Assembly (NCBI GenBank): GCA_048499805.1
Contig: JASNZF010000005.1
Coordinates: 248,001-312,000, forward strand
DNA: 64,000 bases
Reading direction: 5' to 3'
From: JAWXBA01 sp048499805
Lineage (GTDB): Bacteria > Gemmatimonadota > Gemmatimonadetes > Gemmatimonadales > GWC2-71-9
The position numbers and the translations under genes were made by a program. The notes below the pieces were generated by a model, which saw nothing but the letters and a program-made list of their open reading frames with translations, was not told the origin of the DNA and made no database searches. Below are positions 49,796 through 58,558 of the stretch, one piece after another. Position 1 is the first letter of the stretch, and each line of letters opens with the position of its first letter.

Positions 49796-52204
49796 ATGCG
49801 AAACCGCCTGCCCTCCCGTCACCCGGGTCTTCGTCGGCTCAGCGCTGCCGCCCTCCTCCTGGCCGGCTGCGCCATGGAGAACACCACCCCCGACGATCCG
49901 GACCCGCCGGCCCCCAGCGAGCGGGTCTGGTCCGATCCCAGGTCCTGGGCAGGGGCCGGCGTGCCGCTGGCCGGCGCCGAGGTCGTGATTCCCGAGGGGA
50001 CCAACCTCATCCTCGACGTCAGCCCGCCGGCGCTCCGGAGCCTCACCGTACTCGGCTCCCTCACCTTCGCCAACGCCGACCTCAACCTGACTGCCGGCTG
50101 GATCATGGTGCATGGCACCTTCCGGATTGGAACCGAGGCGGAGCCGTATCGCCACAAGGCGGTGATCACCCTTGATGGGCCAGGCACCGACAATGTCATG
50201 GGGATGGGTGCCCGGGTCCTCGGCGTCCAGGGCGGCGGCGCGCTGGAGCTGCACGGCGAGCCACGCACCAGCTGGACCACCCTCGACGCGAGCGCGGCGG
50301 TCGGGGCCACGCAGATCACCCTGGCCAAGGCGACCAACTGGAGGGTCGGCGACCGGATTGCGATTGCCAGCACCGACTTCAACCCGCTCTGGGCCGACGA
50401 TGCGGTGATCACCGCGGTGTCGGGGCGCAATCTCACCCTGGCGACGCCGCTCAAGTACGCGCACTGGGGCACGGTGCAGACCATCAGCGGCAAGACGGTG
50501 GATGAGCGCGCCGAGGTCGGGCTGCTGACCCGGAACATCGTCATCCAGGGAGATCCGGTGACCTCGCCGAGCGGGCTGGGCGGACACCTGATGGTCATGC
50601 GGGGGGGGACGGCGCACATCGAGGGGGTGGAGTTCTACCTCATGGGGCAGACCGGCATCGTTGCCCGGTATCCGATCCACTGGCACATGGCCGATGCGGT
50701 GGACGGCCAGTATGCCCGGGGCAATTCCATCTGGAAGACCCGGAGCCGCTGCGTCACCATCCATGGCACCGACAACCTCGTCGTGACCGACAATGTCTGC
50801 TACGACCACCTCGGCCACGGCTACTTCCTCGAGGATGGCTCGGAGTCGGGGAACACCGTCGAGCGGAACCTGGGAATGGTGTCGCGGACGCCGGTGGTGG
50901 CGTCTCGGATCCTGGCCTCGGACGCGACCCCGGCCACCTACTGGATCACCAATCCTGCCAACCGCTTCGTGGCCAACGTGGCGGCGGGGTCGCAGGGGCA
51001 CGGGTTCTGGGTGGCGCTGCCGGCGGCGCCGACCGGGCTCTCGACGGGTCAACCCGATCGGCCGACCTTCACCCCGCTGGGCGAGTTCCGGGACAATGTG
51101 TCCCATTCCAACAGCCGAGACGGGCTGCACGTGGACCAGGGGCCGCTGCCCGATGGCACCACCACTACCACCTCCTACCGGCCACGGCAGGATCCCAACG
51201 CCAACTCTCCGGCGGTGGTGGCGCAGTTCCAGAACTTCACCGCCTGGAAGAACGCCAATCGAGGGGTCTGGCTTCGGGGTACCGAGCACCGGATGCCGGG
51301 GGCGCTCTTTGCCGACAACAAGATCGGCGCGACCTTCGCCAGCAACCAGACCTGGGTCGAGGACGCGACCTTCATCGGGCAGACCGCCAACACGGGCGGG
51401 ACGCAGATTGCGACCAGCTTCCCGATCCGCGGCTTCGAGTTCTACGACGGGACGGTGGGGGCCCGGCGGGTGACGTTCATAAACTATCCCACCGGCGGTG
51501 GGCGGATCATGAGCGCCATCGGGTTCAACCGGAGCAATGCCTTTGCGCTGAGCCCGTACAACAGCGTCGAGCAGGTCACCTTCATCAATGCCAACCGGGT
51601 GTACATCGAGAACCCGCTACCCAACATGGATGGCGACAAGGCGGCGGTCTTCCTCGATGCCGACGGGTCGGTGACGGGGTCGCCCGGCCATGTGGTGGCG
51701 GCAAACAATCCGTTGCATGTAAACGGGAACTGTGCGTACCGGGCCGAGTGGAATGCCTACGATTGCAGCAACCGGTTCATCCGGTTGCAGGTGCGTGGGA
51801 TCAATGGAGAGGTGATCGGGCCGGCAGTGGTGAAGCGAGACGACGGGGCCCAGGCGACCTATGTCGGGAGCGGGAACGACCCGGTGCAGATCCTGGCCTC
51901 GGTACCGCTGGCGCGCGGCTACCAGGTCACACCGGGTGGTGCGCCGCCGCTCTCACCGCGGTTCTATGCGACGGGGATGGTGGCTGGCGAGTGGATCCGG
52001 GTGACGATTCCGTACACCGGGGCCACAGTCAAGGTGAGCCGAGATTACAGCACGACGGTGTTCCTGCCGGCGGCGGCATCGCTGGCGGAGCTGGACGGGA
52101 GCACGGGGAACAAGTACTACCGCGACATGGCCACCGGCCTCCTCCACCTCAAGCTGCAGGCGCAGGCAGGGCGGGATTACGCAGTGGTGTATGTGGTGCC
52201 GTAG
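49796..52204 (+). CDS. G8-domain lipoprotein related to CEMIP/TMEM2 hyaluronidases
   Basis: 802 residues. Lipoprotein signal LSAAALLLAGC (Cys25). The G8 domain (about 43-155) has VWSDPRSWAGAGVPLAGAEV, SLTVLGSLTFANADLNL and GWIMVHGTFRIGTEAEPYRH. A right-handed beta-helix follows. Residues about 290-350 read RYPIHWHMADAVDGQYARGN, then SRCVTIHGTDNLVVTDNVCY and DHLGHGYFLEDGSESGNTVE. This is the block that defines the animal CEMIP (KIAA1199) and CEMIP2/TMEM2 proteins, cell-surface hyaluronidases. A C-terminal beta-rich domain (about 660-800) follows. I infer an outer-membrane or secreted glycosaminoglycan-binding or -degrading protein; catalysis is not proven. Confidence 0.82.
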   Translation: MRNRLPSRHPGLRRLSAAALLLAGCAMENTTPDDPDPPAPSERVWSDPRSWAGAGVPLAGAEVVIPEGTNLILDVSPPALRSLTVLGSLTFANADLNLTAGWIMVHGTFRIGTEAEPYRHKAVITLDGPGTDNVMGMGARVLGVQGGGALELHGEPRTSWTTLDASAAVGATQITLAKATNWRVGDRIAIASTDFNPLWADDAVITAVSGRNLTLATPLKYAHWGTVQTISGKTVDERAEVGLLTRNIVIQGDPVTSPSGLGGHLMVMRGGTAHIEGVEFYLMGQTGIVARYPIHWHMADAVDGQYARGNSIWKTRSRCVTIHGTDNLVVTDNVCYDHLGHGYFLEDGSESGNTVERNLGMVSRTPVVASRILASDATPATYWITNPANRFVANVAAGSQGHGFWVALPAAPTGLSTGQPDRPTFTPLGEFRDNVSHSNSRDGLHVDQGPLPDGTTTTTSYRPRQDPNANSPAVVAQFQNFTAWKNANRGVWLRGTEHRMPGALFADNKIGATFASNQTWVEDATFIGQTANTGGTQIATSFPIRGFEFYDGTVGARRVTFINYPTGGGRIMSAIGFNRSNAFALSPYNSVEQVTFINANRVYIENPLPNMDGDKAAVFLDADGSVTGSPGHVVAANNPLHVNGNCAYRAEWNAYDCSNRFIRLQVRGINGEVIGPAVVKRDDGAQATYVGSGNDPVQILASVPLARGYQVTPGGAPPLSPRFYATGMVAGEWIRVTIPYTGATVKVSRDYSTTVFLPAAASLAELDGSTGNKYYRDMATGLLHLKLQAQAGRDYAVVYVVP

Positions 52205-52231
52205 GGAGGGATCGAGGCCCTGAATTGAGTC

Positions 52232-52259
52232 ACGCCCCGCATGATGTTCTGCGGGGCGT
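52232..52259 (+). terminator. Terminator after the G8 gene
   Basis: ACGCCCCGCA pairs perfectly with TGCGGGGCGT (10 bp) around an 8-nt loop, 27 bp after the stop. Confidence 0.7.
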
Positions 52260-52600
52260 ACTGTATTCGGGGGAACGGAATTGGGAGCACAGAGAGCTGG
52301 CAGCAGTCCCCTTCCCCTAGCCGCTCCCCCGGGCTGACCGTACCTTTTGAAGAGCGCCCCCCAAGAGACCCGGCCAAACCGGTGGAGACGGCTTCAGGCA
52401 GTGGCGTGCGACCGCCACTGTCATCACTTTGGCACAACCGCACCCGGATCCACCCGTCATTTCCCACCCCCACCGCCTCCTGACTCCGGGGCCGCTCCAG
52501 AGTCGGCAGAGAGTGCGTGGGGGCGCGGCCTGCCTCGACCGCTCCGATGCCCCCCACCCCCGCTGCTGGCGCCCCTGCCCTGCTGCAGGCATACTTGGTC
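52260..52600 (+). other. Intergenic leader before the BON-MscS gene
   Basis: About 340 bp after the terminator with no convincing gene. A perfect 8-bp hairpin CAGTGGCG/CGCCACTG lies at 52399-52420. I checked for known riboswitch folds by eye and recognised none. Confidence 0.4.
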
Positions 52601-53952
52601 ATGAAGCGCCTCCGTCTCGCGTCGCTGGTCCTGGCCCTCCTCGTGTACGGGGGGAGTCGGCCGCGGCCGCCCGGCAGGACACCACCGCCACCGACTCGGT
52701 GCTGGCACAGGAACCCGAACCCGTCTCCGTCCAGCGCGCCGACCAGGACGAGACCATTCGCACCACGCTCCAGGGTGTCTTCGACCGGGTGGCCTCGCTC
52801 CAGCGGGTGGAGGTGACGGTCGACGCCGGCGTGGTCACGCTCGAGGGAACTGTCCTGCGGAACGAGATCGGCGACCAGGCGGCGGCCCTGGCGCGCGGGC
52901 TCGACGGTGTGCTCTTCGTGGACAACCGGATCCGGGAGTCCACCTCCATGGAGGAGCAGCTCGCCCCCACCTGGACCCGGATCCGCGAGCTTGGCTACGC
53001 CATCGTGGGCAAGCTCCCCCTGCTGGCCCTGGCCATGGTCATCGTCGGCCTGGCGGCGGTCGCCGGCAACCTGCTCTCGCGATGGGGCGGGCCCTCGTTC
53101 CTCCACGCCCGCAATCCGTTTCTCCAGAACCTGATTCGGCGCCTGGTGCAAACCGTCGTGGTCCTGACCGGCATCATGCTGGCGCTGGACCTGATCGGAG
53201 CGACCCGACTTGTGGCCGCGGTGATCGGGACCGCGGGCCTCGCGGGCCTGGCCATCGGTTTTGCCTTCAAGGACATCATGGAGAACTACCTGGCCGGCAC
53301 GATCATGGCCTTTCGCCAGCCGTTTGCGAAGAACGATCACATCCGGGTGGGCGAGTTCGAGGGCAAGCTGATACGGCTCACCCCCCGCGAGACCATCCTG
53401 ATGACGCTCGACGGCAACAATGTCCGGATGCCGAACGCCCTGATCCTCCGCAGCCCGATGGTCAACTTCTCCCGCAACCCGATGCGCCGGTTCGAGTTCG
53501 ACGCCGGTCTTGGCAGCACCGATGACCTGGCCGAGGCACGCGAGGTGGCGGTGGCCGCGCTCGCCGGGATGGAGGGGGTCCTGCGCGACCCGGCGCCCGA
53601 GGCCCGAGTCATGGCCCTGGGCGACTCCACGGTGACCATGCGGTTCCTCGCGTGGGTGGACCAGGCGACCAGCGATTTCGACCGGGTGCGCAGCGAGGCG
53701 ATCCGGCTGGTCAAGGCGCGGCTCGAGGCGGCCGGGATCACCATGCCCTCGCCCGAGTACCTGGTGCGGATGCCCAGCAAGACGGAACCGGAGGCGGAGG
53801 CCGGACCGAAGCCGGTGGTGGCCGCACCAACGGTGACGGCGGCCGATGTGGCGGTGGATCGGTCCGTCGACAGGCAGATTGAGACTGAACGGCGCGAGAG
53901 TGACGAGCCCGACCTCCTGACCGAGCTCCCGAAAGCTCCGCCCGCCAGCTGA
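52601..53952 (+). CDS. BON-domain mechanosensitive channel (MscS family), frameshifted near the N-terminus
   Basis: The main frame encodes a BON-like domain (VEVTVDAGVVTLEGTVLRNE), membrane helices (LPLLALAMVIVGLAAVAGNL; VVVLTGIMLALDLIG) and the MscS pore/beta domain (TAGLAGLAIGFAFKDIMENY; PFAKNDHIRVGEFEGKLIRL; GNNVRMPNALILRSPMVNFS). A soluble tail follows. The only good start and signal peptide, ATG 52601 (MKRLRLASLVLALLVYGG), is in another frame. Adding one G to the run of six at 52649-52654 joins it to ESAAAARQDTT in the main frame, giving about 450 residues. Either a sequencing error, phase variation or a recent loss mutation explains this. TACTTG lies 3 nt before the ATG. Confidence 0.8.
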
Positions 53953-53994
53953 GGATCCGGCTGCTTCTCCCCTCTCCCTGCTCGCGTCTCGCTC

Positions 53995-55047
53995 CTACCC
54001 GCACCGCCCCAAGTATCGCCGCCGCAGCGACTCATAGTCGGTGACGTCGCGGAAGAACCCGGACAGATAGTCGGTTGCGTCCTTCCGCCGCCCATCGGTG
54101 AGGCCCTCGAGCCCCGCAACCAGCCCCAGCATTGCCTCTCGCTTGCCGAGCAATTCCCGGAGCGCCACCTCGAAGGTGGTGGCGTTGGCGCACGGCCCCC
54201 GGTACTGGCGATCACGCACCGTGCGGAGCCCCAGGCTGGCGTCCGGGCGGGCGTACGGGGCATTGATCACCCCGGACCAGTCGAAGTCGTACGGCACGGG
54301 AAGGTAGGTCAGCACCGAATCGGTGCGCACGATCTTCACGTTGTGCTGTCCCGGCTGGCTCCAGTCGGTGTTGCCGATCAACAGCAGGTACAGGCTCATC
54401 AGCGTGGTGGTGACCGGCTCGCTCTCGTCGAACCCGACCGGGGACTTGTCCAGCGCCCCGCCCAGCCGGTCGGCCAGCATCTTGTCCTCCTCGATGATGA
54501 ACGCCGGCTTGACCGACCGCTCGGCGCGCACCGTGTCCTCCCAGGTCGCCACCAGGCGGCGGGCCCCGAAGCTGCGATCGGTGAGCAGGTTGTAGAGCCG
54601 GTAGGTCAGGTATTCGACCAGGTTGTTCTGTTCGTAGCGCTCGCCGTCGCGGCAGTGGGTCACCAGCTTGAGCTCGTCCTGCCCGGCAAACGGAGTCCCC
54701 GACTTGCTTCCCTGGTCGAAGACGACCATCACCGGTGGGATGGAACAGGTGGCGGGCCGCAGCCGGAAGTTGCCGCGCGTGTGGTAGCTGACCGGAATCG
54801 TGTCCACCCGACCGCCATTGACCACCAGCAGGGACCCCGGGACCTTGACCTCCTGCTCGGGGTCGCGGTGGCGGAACACCTCGCGCCAGTCGGCCCGGAG
54901 CGTCACCTCGAGCGGGCGCTCAGGGGTAAAGAGCGTATCGCGGGCCCGCAGCGATTCCTGCGCCTCGATCGGCCACGCTGCGAGGGCAGTTCCGAGCACG
55001 AGCAGGTGCAGGGGCCGAGCGAGGTGTGCCAAGTGTGGACTCCTCAT
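53995..55047 (-). CDS. Secreted protein resembling CotH-kinase-like proteins
   Basis: 350 residues with a signal peptide (HLLVLGTALAAWPIEAQ). The segments VSYHTRGNFRLRPATCSIPP, LKLVTHCRDGERYEQNNLVE and YLTYRLYNLLTDRSFGARRL recall the CotH-kinase-like fold (a right-handed arrangement of LKL...EYL...YN.L...R). A later aspartate-containing YDFDWSGVINAPYA could be a metal or catalytic site. I am not sure of the family. It is in the same orientation as a DUF4956 gene upstream, and such pairs are known with CotH/VTC proteins. TATCCG stands 5 nt before the ATG. Confidence 0.5.
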   Translation of the reverse strand: MRSPHLAHLARPLHLLVLGTALAAWPIEAQESLRARDTLFTPERPLEVTLRADWREVFRHRDPEQEVKVPGSLLVVNGGRVDTIPVSYHTRGNFRLRPATCSIPPVMVVFDQGSKSGTPFAGQDELKLVTHCRDGERYEQNNLVEYLTYRLYNLLTDRSFGARRLVATWEDTVRAERSVKPAFIIEEDKMLADRLGGALDKSPVGFDESEPVTTTLMSLYLLLIGNTDWSQPGQHNVKIVRTDSVLTYLPVPYDFDWSGVINAPYARPDASLGLRTVRDRQYRGPCANATTFEVALRELLGKREAMLGLVAGLEGLTDGRRKDATDYLSGFFRDVTDYESLRRRYLGRCG

Positions 55048-55070
55048 CGTTGCGGATACAGGAAAAACTC

Positions 55071-55276
55071 ACGCGGAGCCGCGGAGGGCGCGGAGCCGCT
55101 GAGAGGAGCGGGGAGGTTGCTACCCCACAAAAGAACTGTTGTGGGCACCATGCAGGGGCAGCATCAGCTCCCCTGCACCGGCACCTCCACCAACCACCTT
55201 CTAACCCACCTCTCTGCGTGGAGACTCGGCTGGAAGCGGGTCCCTCTGCGTCTCCGCGCCCTCCGCGGCTCCGCGT
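55071..55276. mobile_element. 206 bp MITE-like element with perfect 25 bp terminal inverted repeats
   Basis: Ends ACGCGGAGCCGCGGAGGGCG+CGGAG (55071-55095) and its exact reverse complement (55252-55276). Internal hairpin CCACAA/TTGTGG near 55123-55143. No coding capacity. Located between the CotH-like and DUF4956 genes. Confidence 0.8.
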
Positions 55277-55336
55277 CAGTCGTTGCCGACCTCCAGCACG
55301 CGCGGTGATCCCGCCGCGGACCAGCTGATCCGCCCC

Positions 55337-56371
55337 CTACCCGACAGCCCGTTCCTCGAACTCCACCGCCTCGACCGCCGAGCCGCGCAGGTGCTCCATG
55401 ACCGCCAGCAGGTCCGCGGGCATCGAGCTCTTCCGGAGCCGGACCCAGTAGACCACCACCTCATTCCCGTCGGCACCATGCTCCACCCGCTGCACCCCCC
55501 ACCGCTTGACCAGTGGGGCGAAGGTGGACTCGACAGCACCTCGCGCTTCGGGTGTGCCCATCGTCGTCACCCGCAGCAGTCCCTCGCGCACCGCCCCCTC
55601 CTCCTCCCCGGGACCGCCCCGACGCTTCCGCACCCGCTCCGCGAGGGCATCGAGCTGGGCCGGCGCCATCCCCTCCAGGACCTCGGAATCCAGCCGGGCC
55701 ACGAACTGGCTGGTCCGGTTGGCGATGGCCATCGCCTCCTGCATCCGCTTGCGGGCCCGGTCCTCCTCGAGCCCCGGCGGCGTCCGCCCGAAGTCGGTGT
55801 ACCACAGCGCCAGGACCACGACGTTGAACAGCACCGAGAGCGCGATCGCCACGCCGGGCTGGGCACCGGCGGCAAGCCCCAGCACGATGGTCATGAACAC
55901 GTAGACGGTGTCGCGGCTGTCCTTGAGGGTGTTCCGGAAGCGCACGGCGGCGACGATCCCCGCCAGGGCAAACGCCAGCGCCAGGCTGTTCTTCACCAGC
56001 ACCACCACGCCCGCCACCAGCACCGGCAGCAGGACCAGCGAGTGCACCACCGACTGGGCGTACCCCTTCTTCTGCCGGGTGTAGATGTAGACCCAGGCCA
56101 CCGGAAGCGCCAGGATGAACCCGGTCACCGCGGCCACCGTCGCCAGCAGCGCCCCGCCCAGCACCCCCTCCGGGCCGGCGCCGCGTCCGCTGAAGATCTC
56201 CGCGACCGATCCGCCGGCCGGGACGATGCTGGTCCAGGCGGCGTGGAGGTTCTCCAGCACCGCGATCGCGGCCGGGGGGAGCCAGCTCCAGACGGCCAGC
56301 AGGACCCCCGCCAGGATGCCGTAGTAGAGGACCAGGCGCGCCACGATGCTGCGGGAGAGCAGATTGGACAT
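55337..56371 (-). CDS. DUF4956-domain membrane protein
   Basis: 344 residues. N-terminal membrane region with about five helices (LVLYYGILAGVLLAVWSWLP; LLATVAAVTGFILALPVAWV; SLVLLPVLVAGVVVLVKNSL) and the family core ALAFALAGIVAAVRFRNTLK and DSRDTVYVFMTIVLGLAAGA. The soluble C-terminal domain is about residues 205-344. DUF4956 proteins are often found with CotH-like or VTC polyphosphate-polymerase genes; no VTC gene is visible here. The function is unknown, perhaps an inner-membrane sensor or transporter component. Confidence 0.82.
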   Translation of the reverse strand: MSNLLSRSIVARLVLYYGILAGVLLAVWSWLPPAAIAVLENLHAAWTSIVPAGGSVAEIFSGRGAGPEGVLGGALLATVAAVTGFILALPVAWVYIYTRQKKGYAQSVVHSLVLLPVLVAGVVVLVKNSLALAFALAGIVAAVRFRNTLKDSRDTVYVFMTIVLGLAAGAQPGVAIALSVLFNVVVLALWYTDFGRTPPGLEEDRARKRMQEAMAIANRTSQFVARLDSEVLEGMAPAQLDALAERVRKRRGGPGEEEGAVREGLLRVTTMGTPEARGAVESTFAPLVKRWGVQRVEHGADGNEVVVYWVRLRKSSMPADLLAVMEHLRGSAVEAVEFEERAVG

Positions 56372-56455
56372 CGGGTCCCGGGGGATGAGAGTGAACGGTC
56401 ACCCCGCGACGGGGCCACTTGGAAGTTAGGGGGCGGTCAGGTTCGGCGCGAGGGT

Positions 56456-56890
56456 GGGGGGCGGGGCAGAGGGGCAGAGGGGCAGAGGGGCAGAGGGGCA
56501 GAGGGAAGCTATGATCTGAGCGTCACAAGGGGTGTCATCCCGAGCGGAGCGAGGGATCTGGTGTGCCCATGCCCGGGGTCGTGGTTCGGGAGCAGCACTC
56601 CGTCTGACGAGGACAAGATCCCTCGCCTGCGGCTCGGGATAACACTCCGTGTTCCGCACCAAGCCGGAACCCCAGCAGTTCCCGCTCACCAGTCACGGAA
56701 CCCACCCGGACCCGAATCCCTGGCAGTTCCCGCTCACCGATCACGGAACCCACCCCGCACCGGAGCCGTAGCAGTTCCCTCTTCCCTCTTCCCTCTTCCC
56801 TCTTCCCTCTTCCCTCTTCCCTCTTCCCTCTTACCTCTTACCTCTCACCGCAACTCCGCTTCTCCCTTCTCGCTTCTCCCTTCTCCCTCC
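56456..56890. repeat. Repeat-filled region between DUF4956 and M48 genes
   Basis: Octamer arm GGGGCAGA (56456-56503), ATGATC (56511-56516), palindromic element copy 2 (56531-56649), a tandem of a 50-60 bp unit containing GCAGTTCCCGCTCACC (about 56655-56780), then a pyrimidine arm of CCCTCTT/CCTCTTA/CTTCTCCC heptamers (56775-56890). No gene in 56372-56891. Confidence 0.75.
56531..56649. repeat. Palindromic element, copy 2
   Basis: Starts GGTGTCATCCCGAGCGGAGC and ends with the inverse GGCTCGGGATAACACTCCG. Inner part also carries the inverse pair GAGGGATC/GATCCCTC. Confidence 0.8.
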
Positions 56891-56891
56891 C

Positions 56892-58346
56892 CTACCCCCC
56901 CACCACCCGCTTCACCCGTCGCCCCTGCTCCAGGCGCGTGTCCAGGTCCACCGCGTTGATCAGCGCCACCTGCTCGATCGGGATCACCGAGGGATAGGCC
57001 GAGTGGAACTCCCGCAGCGTCATCGCCCGGGGCAGGGTGACCAGTCGGAGCCGGTTGGGCTGGCGGTTGAGCACCGCCGGGTCGGTCACCCGGGCGAACG
57101 ACGTCTGGGTCGCGATGATGGCCTGGCGGTGCGCCCCGTAGTTGGCGAGCGCGGTATAGCCCAGAATCCGGTAGGTGCGCCCCTCGTAGGCGATGAACGC
57201 CACCCGCCCCCGCAACACCCCCTGCTGCGACTGCGCCTGCCACTCTGCCGTCACCGCCGGCAAGCCATTGATCGTGGTTGACTCCGGCTGGTTGCTGGCG
57301 ACCCCGTCCTGCGCCGCGAAGGCCCGGAGGGCGGCCGCCGGGTCGGCCCCCGCCGCCAGCCGGAGCTCGACGATGGCATCCTCGGCGGCACTGATCGAGG
57401 TGACCGCGTCGGTGCCGTTGTGGGTCTTCCAGCCGGAGGGGAATGTCAGCCGGAACTTGAGGTCGGGGTGCAGGAACTCCTGCCCGGCGAAGTACCCGGA
57501 CCGGGGGTTCTCGCCGAAGACCACGCCGTCGATTCTCTGGAGGAACACCTGCCGCCCCACCACCATGGCGGAGAGGTCGCGGGTGAGGGTCGCCAGCCGC
57601 TCGTCGGTGCGCGCCAGGCGGTTGTCGGGATCGGGGTGACTCGAGAGCCAGTTGGGCAGCCGACCGGCGTCGCCGGTGACCCGACCGAGCATGATGAACA
57701 TGTCGCGCATCGCCCGGGGGTCGTAGCCGTCGGTCATCATGTAGCGGAAGCCGAGGTCGTCGGCCTGCGACTCGGCTTCGCGGCCATACTTCAGCAGCAG
57801 GAGGCCCAGCCCGGTGCCGGCCGCGCCGGCAACCGAGGCGATCTCGTTGGACAGGATCGAGCCGACCCCCAGGCCGATCTGTGCCACCTGCGCCCGGCTC
57901 ATCTGCTGGGCGGAATGCCGCGCCGTGACATGGCCGATCTCATGGCCCATCACCGCAGCCATCTCGGCCTCGCTGTTCATGTGGGTCAGGATCCCGCGGG
58001 TGAAGTAGATCGGTCCGCCGGGAAGGGCAAAGGCGTTGATCGCCGCGTCCTCCACCACCCCGAACCGCCAGGGCAGCGTGGGTCGCTCGCTCTTGCTCGC
58101 CATGCTCATCCCCACCCCCGACACATAGGCCTGCAGGGCGCTGTCAGGGTAGAGCCCGATCGAGGCCTCGACTTGCCTGGCCCCCTCCTGTCCCATCGCG
58201 ATCTCCTGCCCCTCCGAGACCAGCGAGAACTCGCGGCGGCCGGTGGCGGGATTGACGGCACAGGCAGACAGCACGGCCAGGACGGCCAGGGCGGCAGGGC
58301 TGCGGAGGCGCATGAACAGACGGGCAGGAAGGCGCAGGCGTGGCAT
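56892..58346 (-). CDS. M48-family metalloprotease lipoprotein (BepA/YfgC-like)
   Basis: About 484 residues. Lipoprotein signal RSPAALAVLAVLSAC, then the M48 catalytic motif VMGHEIGHVTARHSAQ (HExxH) and the third ligand Glu in REAESQADDLGFRYM. Upstream RFGVVEDAAINAFALPGGPI and FTRGILTHMNSEAEMAAVM are typical. The C-terminal part (about 290-484) is a non-catalytic domain with a late TPR- or LysM-like segment (PRAMTLREFHSAYPSVIPIE). It is probably periplasmic quality control of outer-membrane proteins, fitting the TamAB genes in the window. Start ATG 58346; ATG 58313 would also give a good lipobox signal. Confidence 0.88.
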   Translation of the reverse strand: MPRLRLPARLFMRLRSPAALAVLAVLSACAVNPATGRREFSLVSEGQEIAMGQEGARQVEASIGLYPDSALQAYVSGVGMSMASKSERPTLPWRFGVVEDAAINAFALPGGPIYFTRGILTHMNSEAEMAAVMGHEIGHVTARHSAQQMSRAQVAQIGLGVGSILSNEIASVAGAAGTGLGLLLLKYGREAESQADDLGFRYMMTDGYDPRAMRDMFIMLGRVTGDAGRLPNWLSSHPDPDNRLARTDERLATLTRDLSAMVVGRQVFLQRIDGVVFGENPRSGYFAGQEFLHPDLKFRLTFPSGWKTHNGTDAVTSISAAEDAIVELRLAAGADPAAALRAFAAQDGVASNQPESTTINGLPAVTAEWQAQSQQGVLRGRVAFIAYEGRTYRILGYTALANYGAHRQAIIATQTSFARVTDPAVLNRQPNRLRLVTLPRAMTLREFHSAYPSVIPIEQVALINAVDLDTRLEQGRRVKRVVGG

Positions 58347-58454
58347 GGTCAGGTCCGAGGCACGGGGAGTTCGAATCTTGGAATCTACCGTCGGTCCCAC
58401 GAATGCAATATCCATCTTCCGATCGGCTGGACCTTCGACTGGCGAACCCGCTGC

Positions 58455-58478
58455 GGGCCGGGCAGGCCCGGCCCCTAC
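58455..58478. repeat. Isolated REP-like palindrome
   Basis: GGGCCGGG-CAGG-CCCGGCCC (8 bp stem) followed by CTAC; read on the minus strand it begins GTAGGGGC, the same head as the REPs next to the RAYT gene. Confidence 0.5.
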
Positions 58479-58504
58479 GGGACCATTGCTCCGCTGACGG
58501 GCCG

Positions 58505-58540
58505 ATCGGCCCCGCGGCCCCCCTGCCCCCCTGCCCCACC
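58505..58540. repeat. Pyrimidine octamer arm upstream of thrE-like gene
   Basis: CCCCGCGGCCCCCCTGCCCC-type units ending at the -10 box at 58545. No matching left arm. Confidence 0.6.
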
Positions 58541-58544
58541 CACT

Positions 58545-58550
58545 TACATT
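58545..58550 (+). promoter_or_regulatory. -10 box for leaderless thrE-like gene
   Basis: TACATT, then 8 nt and ATG at 58559; no Shine-Dalgarno. Confidence 0.5.
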
Positions 58551-58558
58551 CCGCCCCC

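Noticed and set aside
52260..52600. Riboswitch in the leader of the BON-MscS gene
   Set aside because: Only one 8-bp hairpin is obvious, and I could match no conserved riboswitch core by eye. An Infernal/Rfam scan would be decisive.
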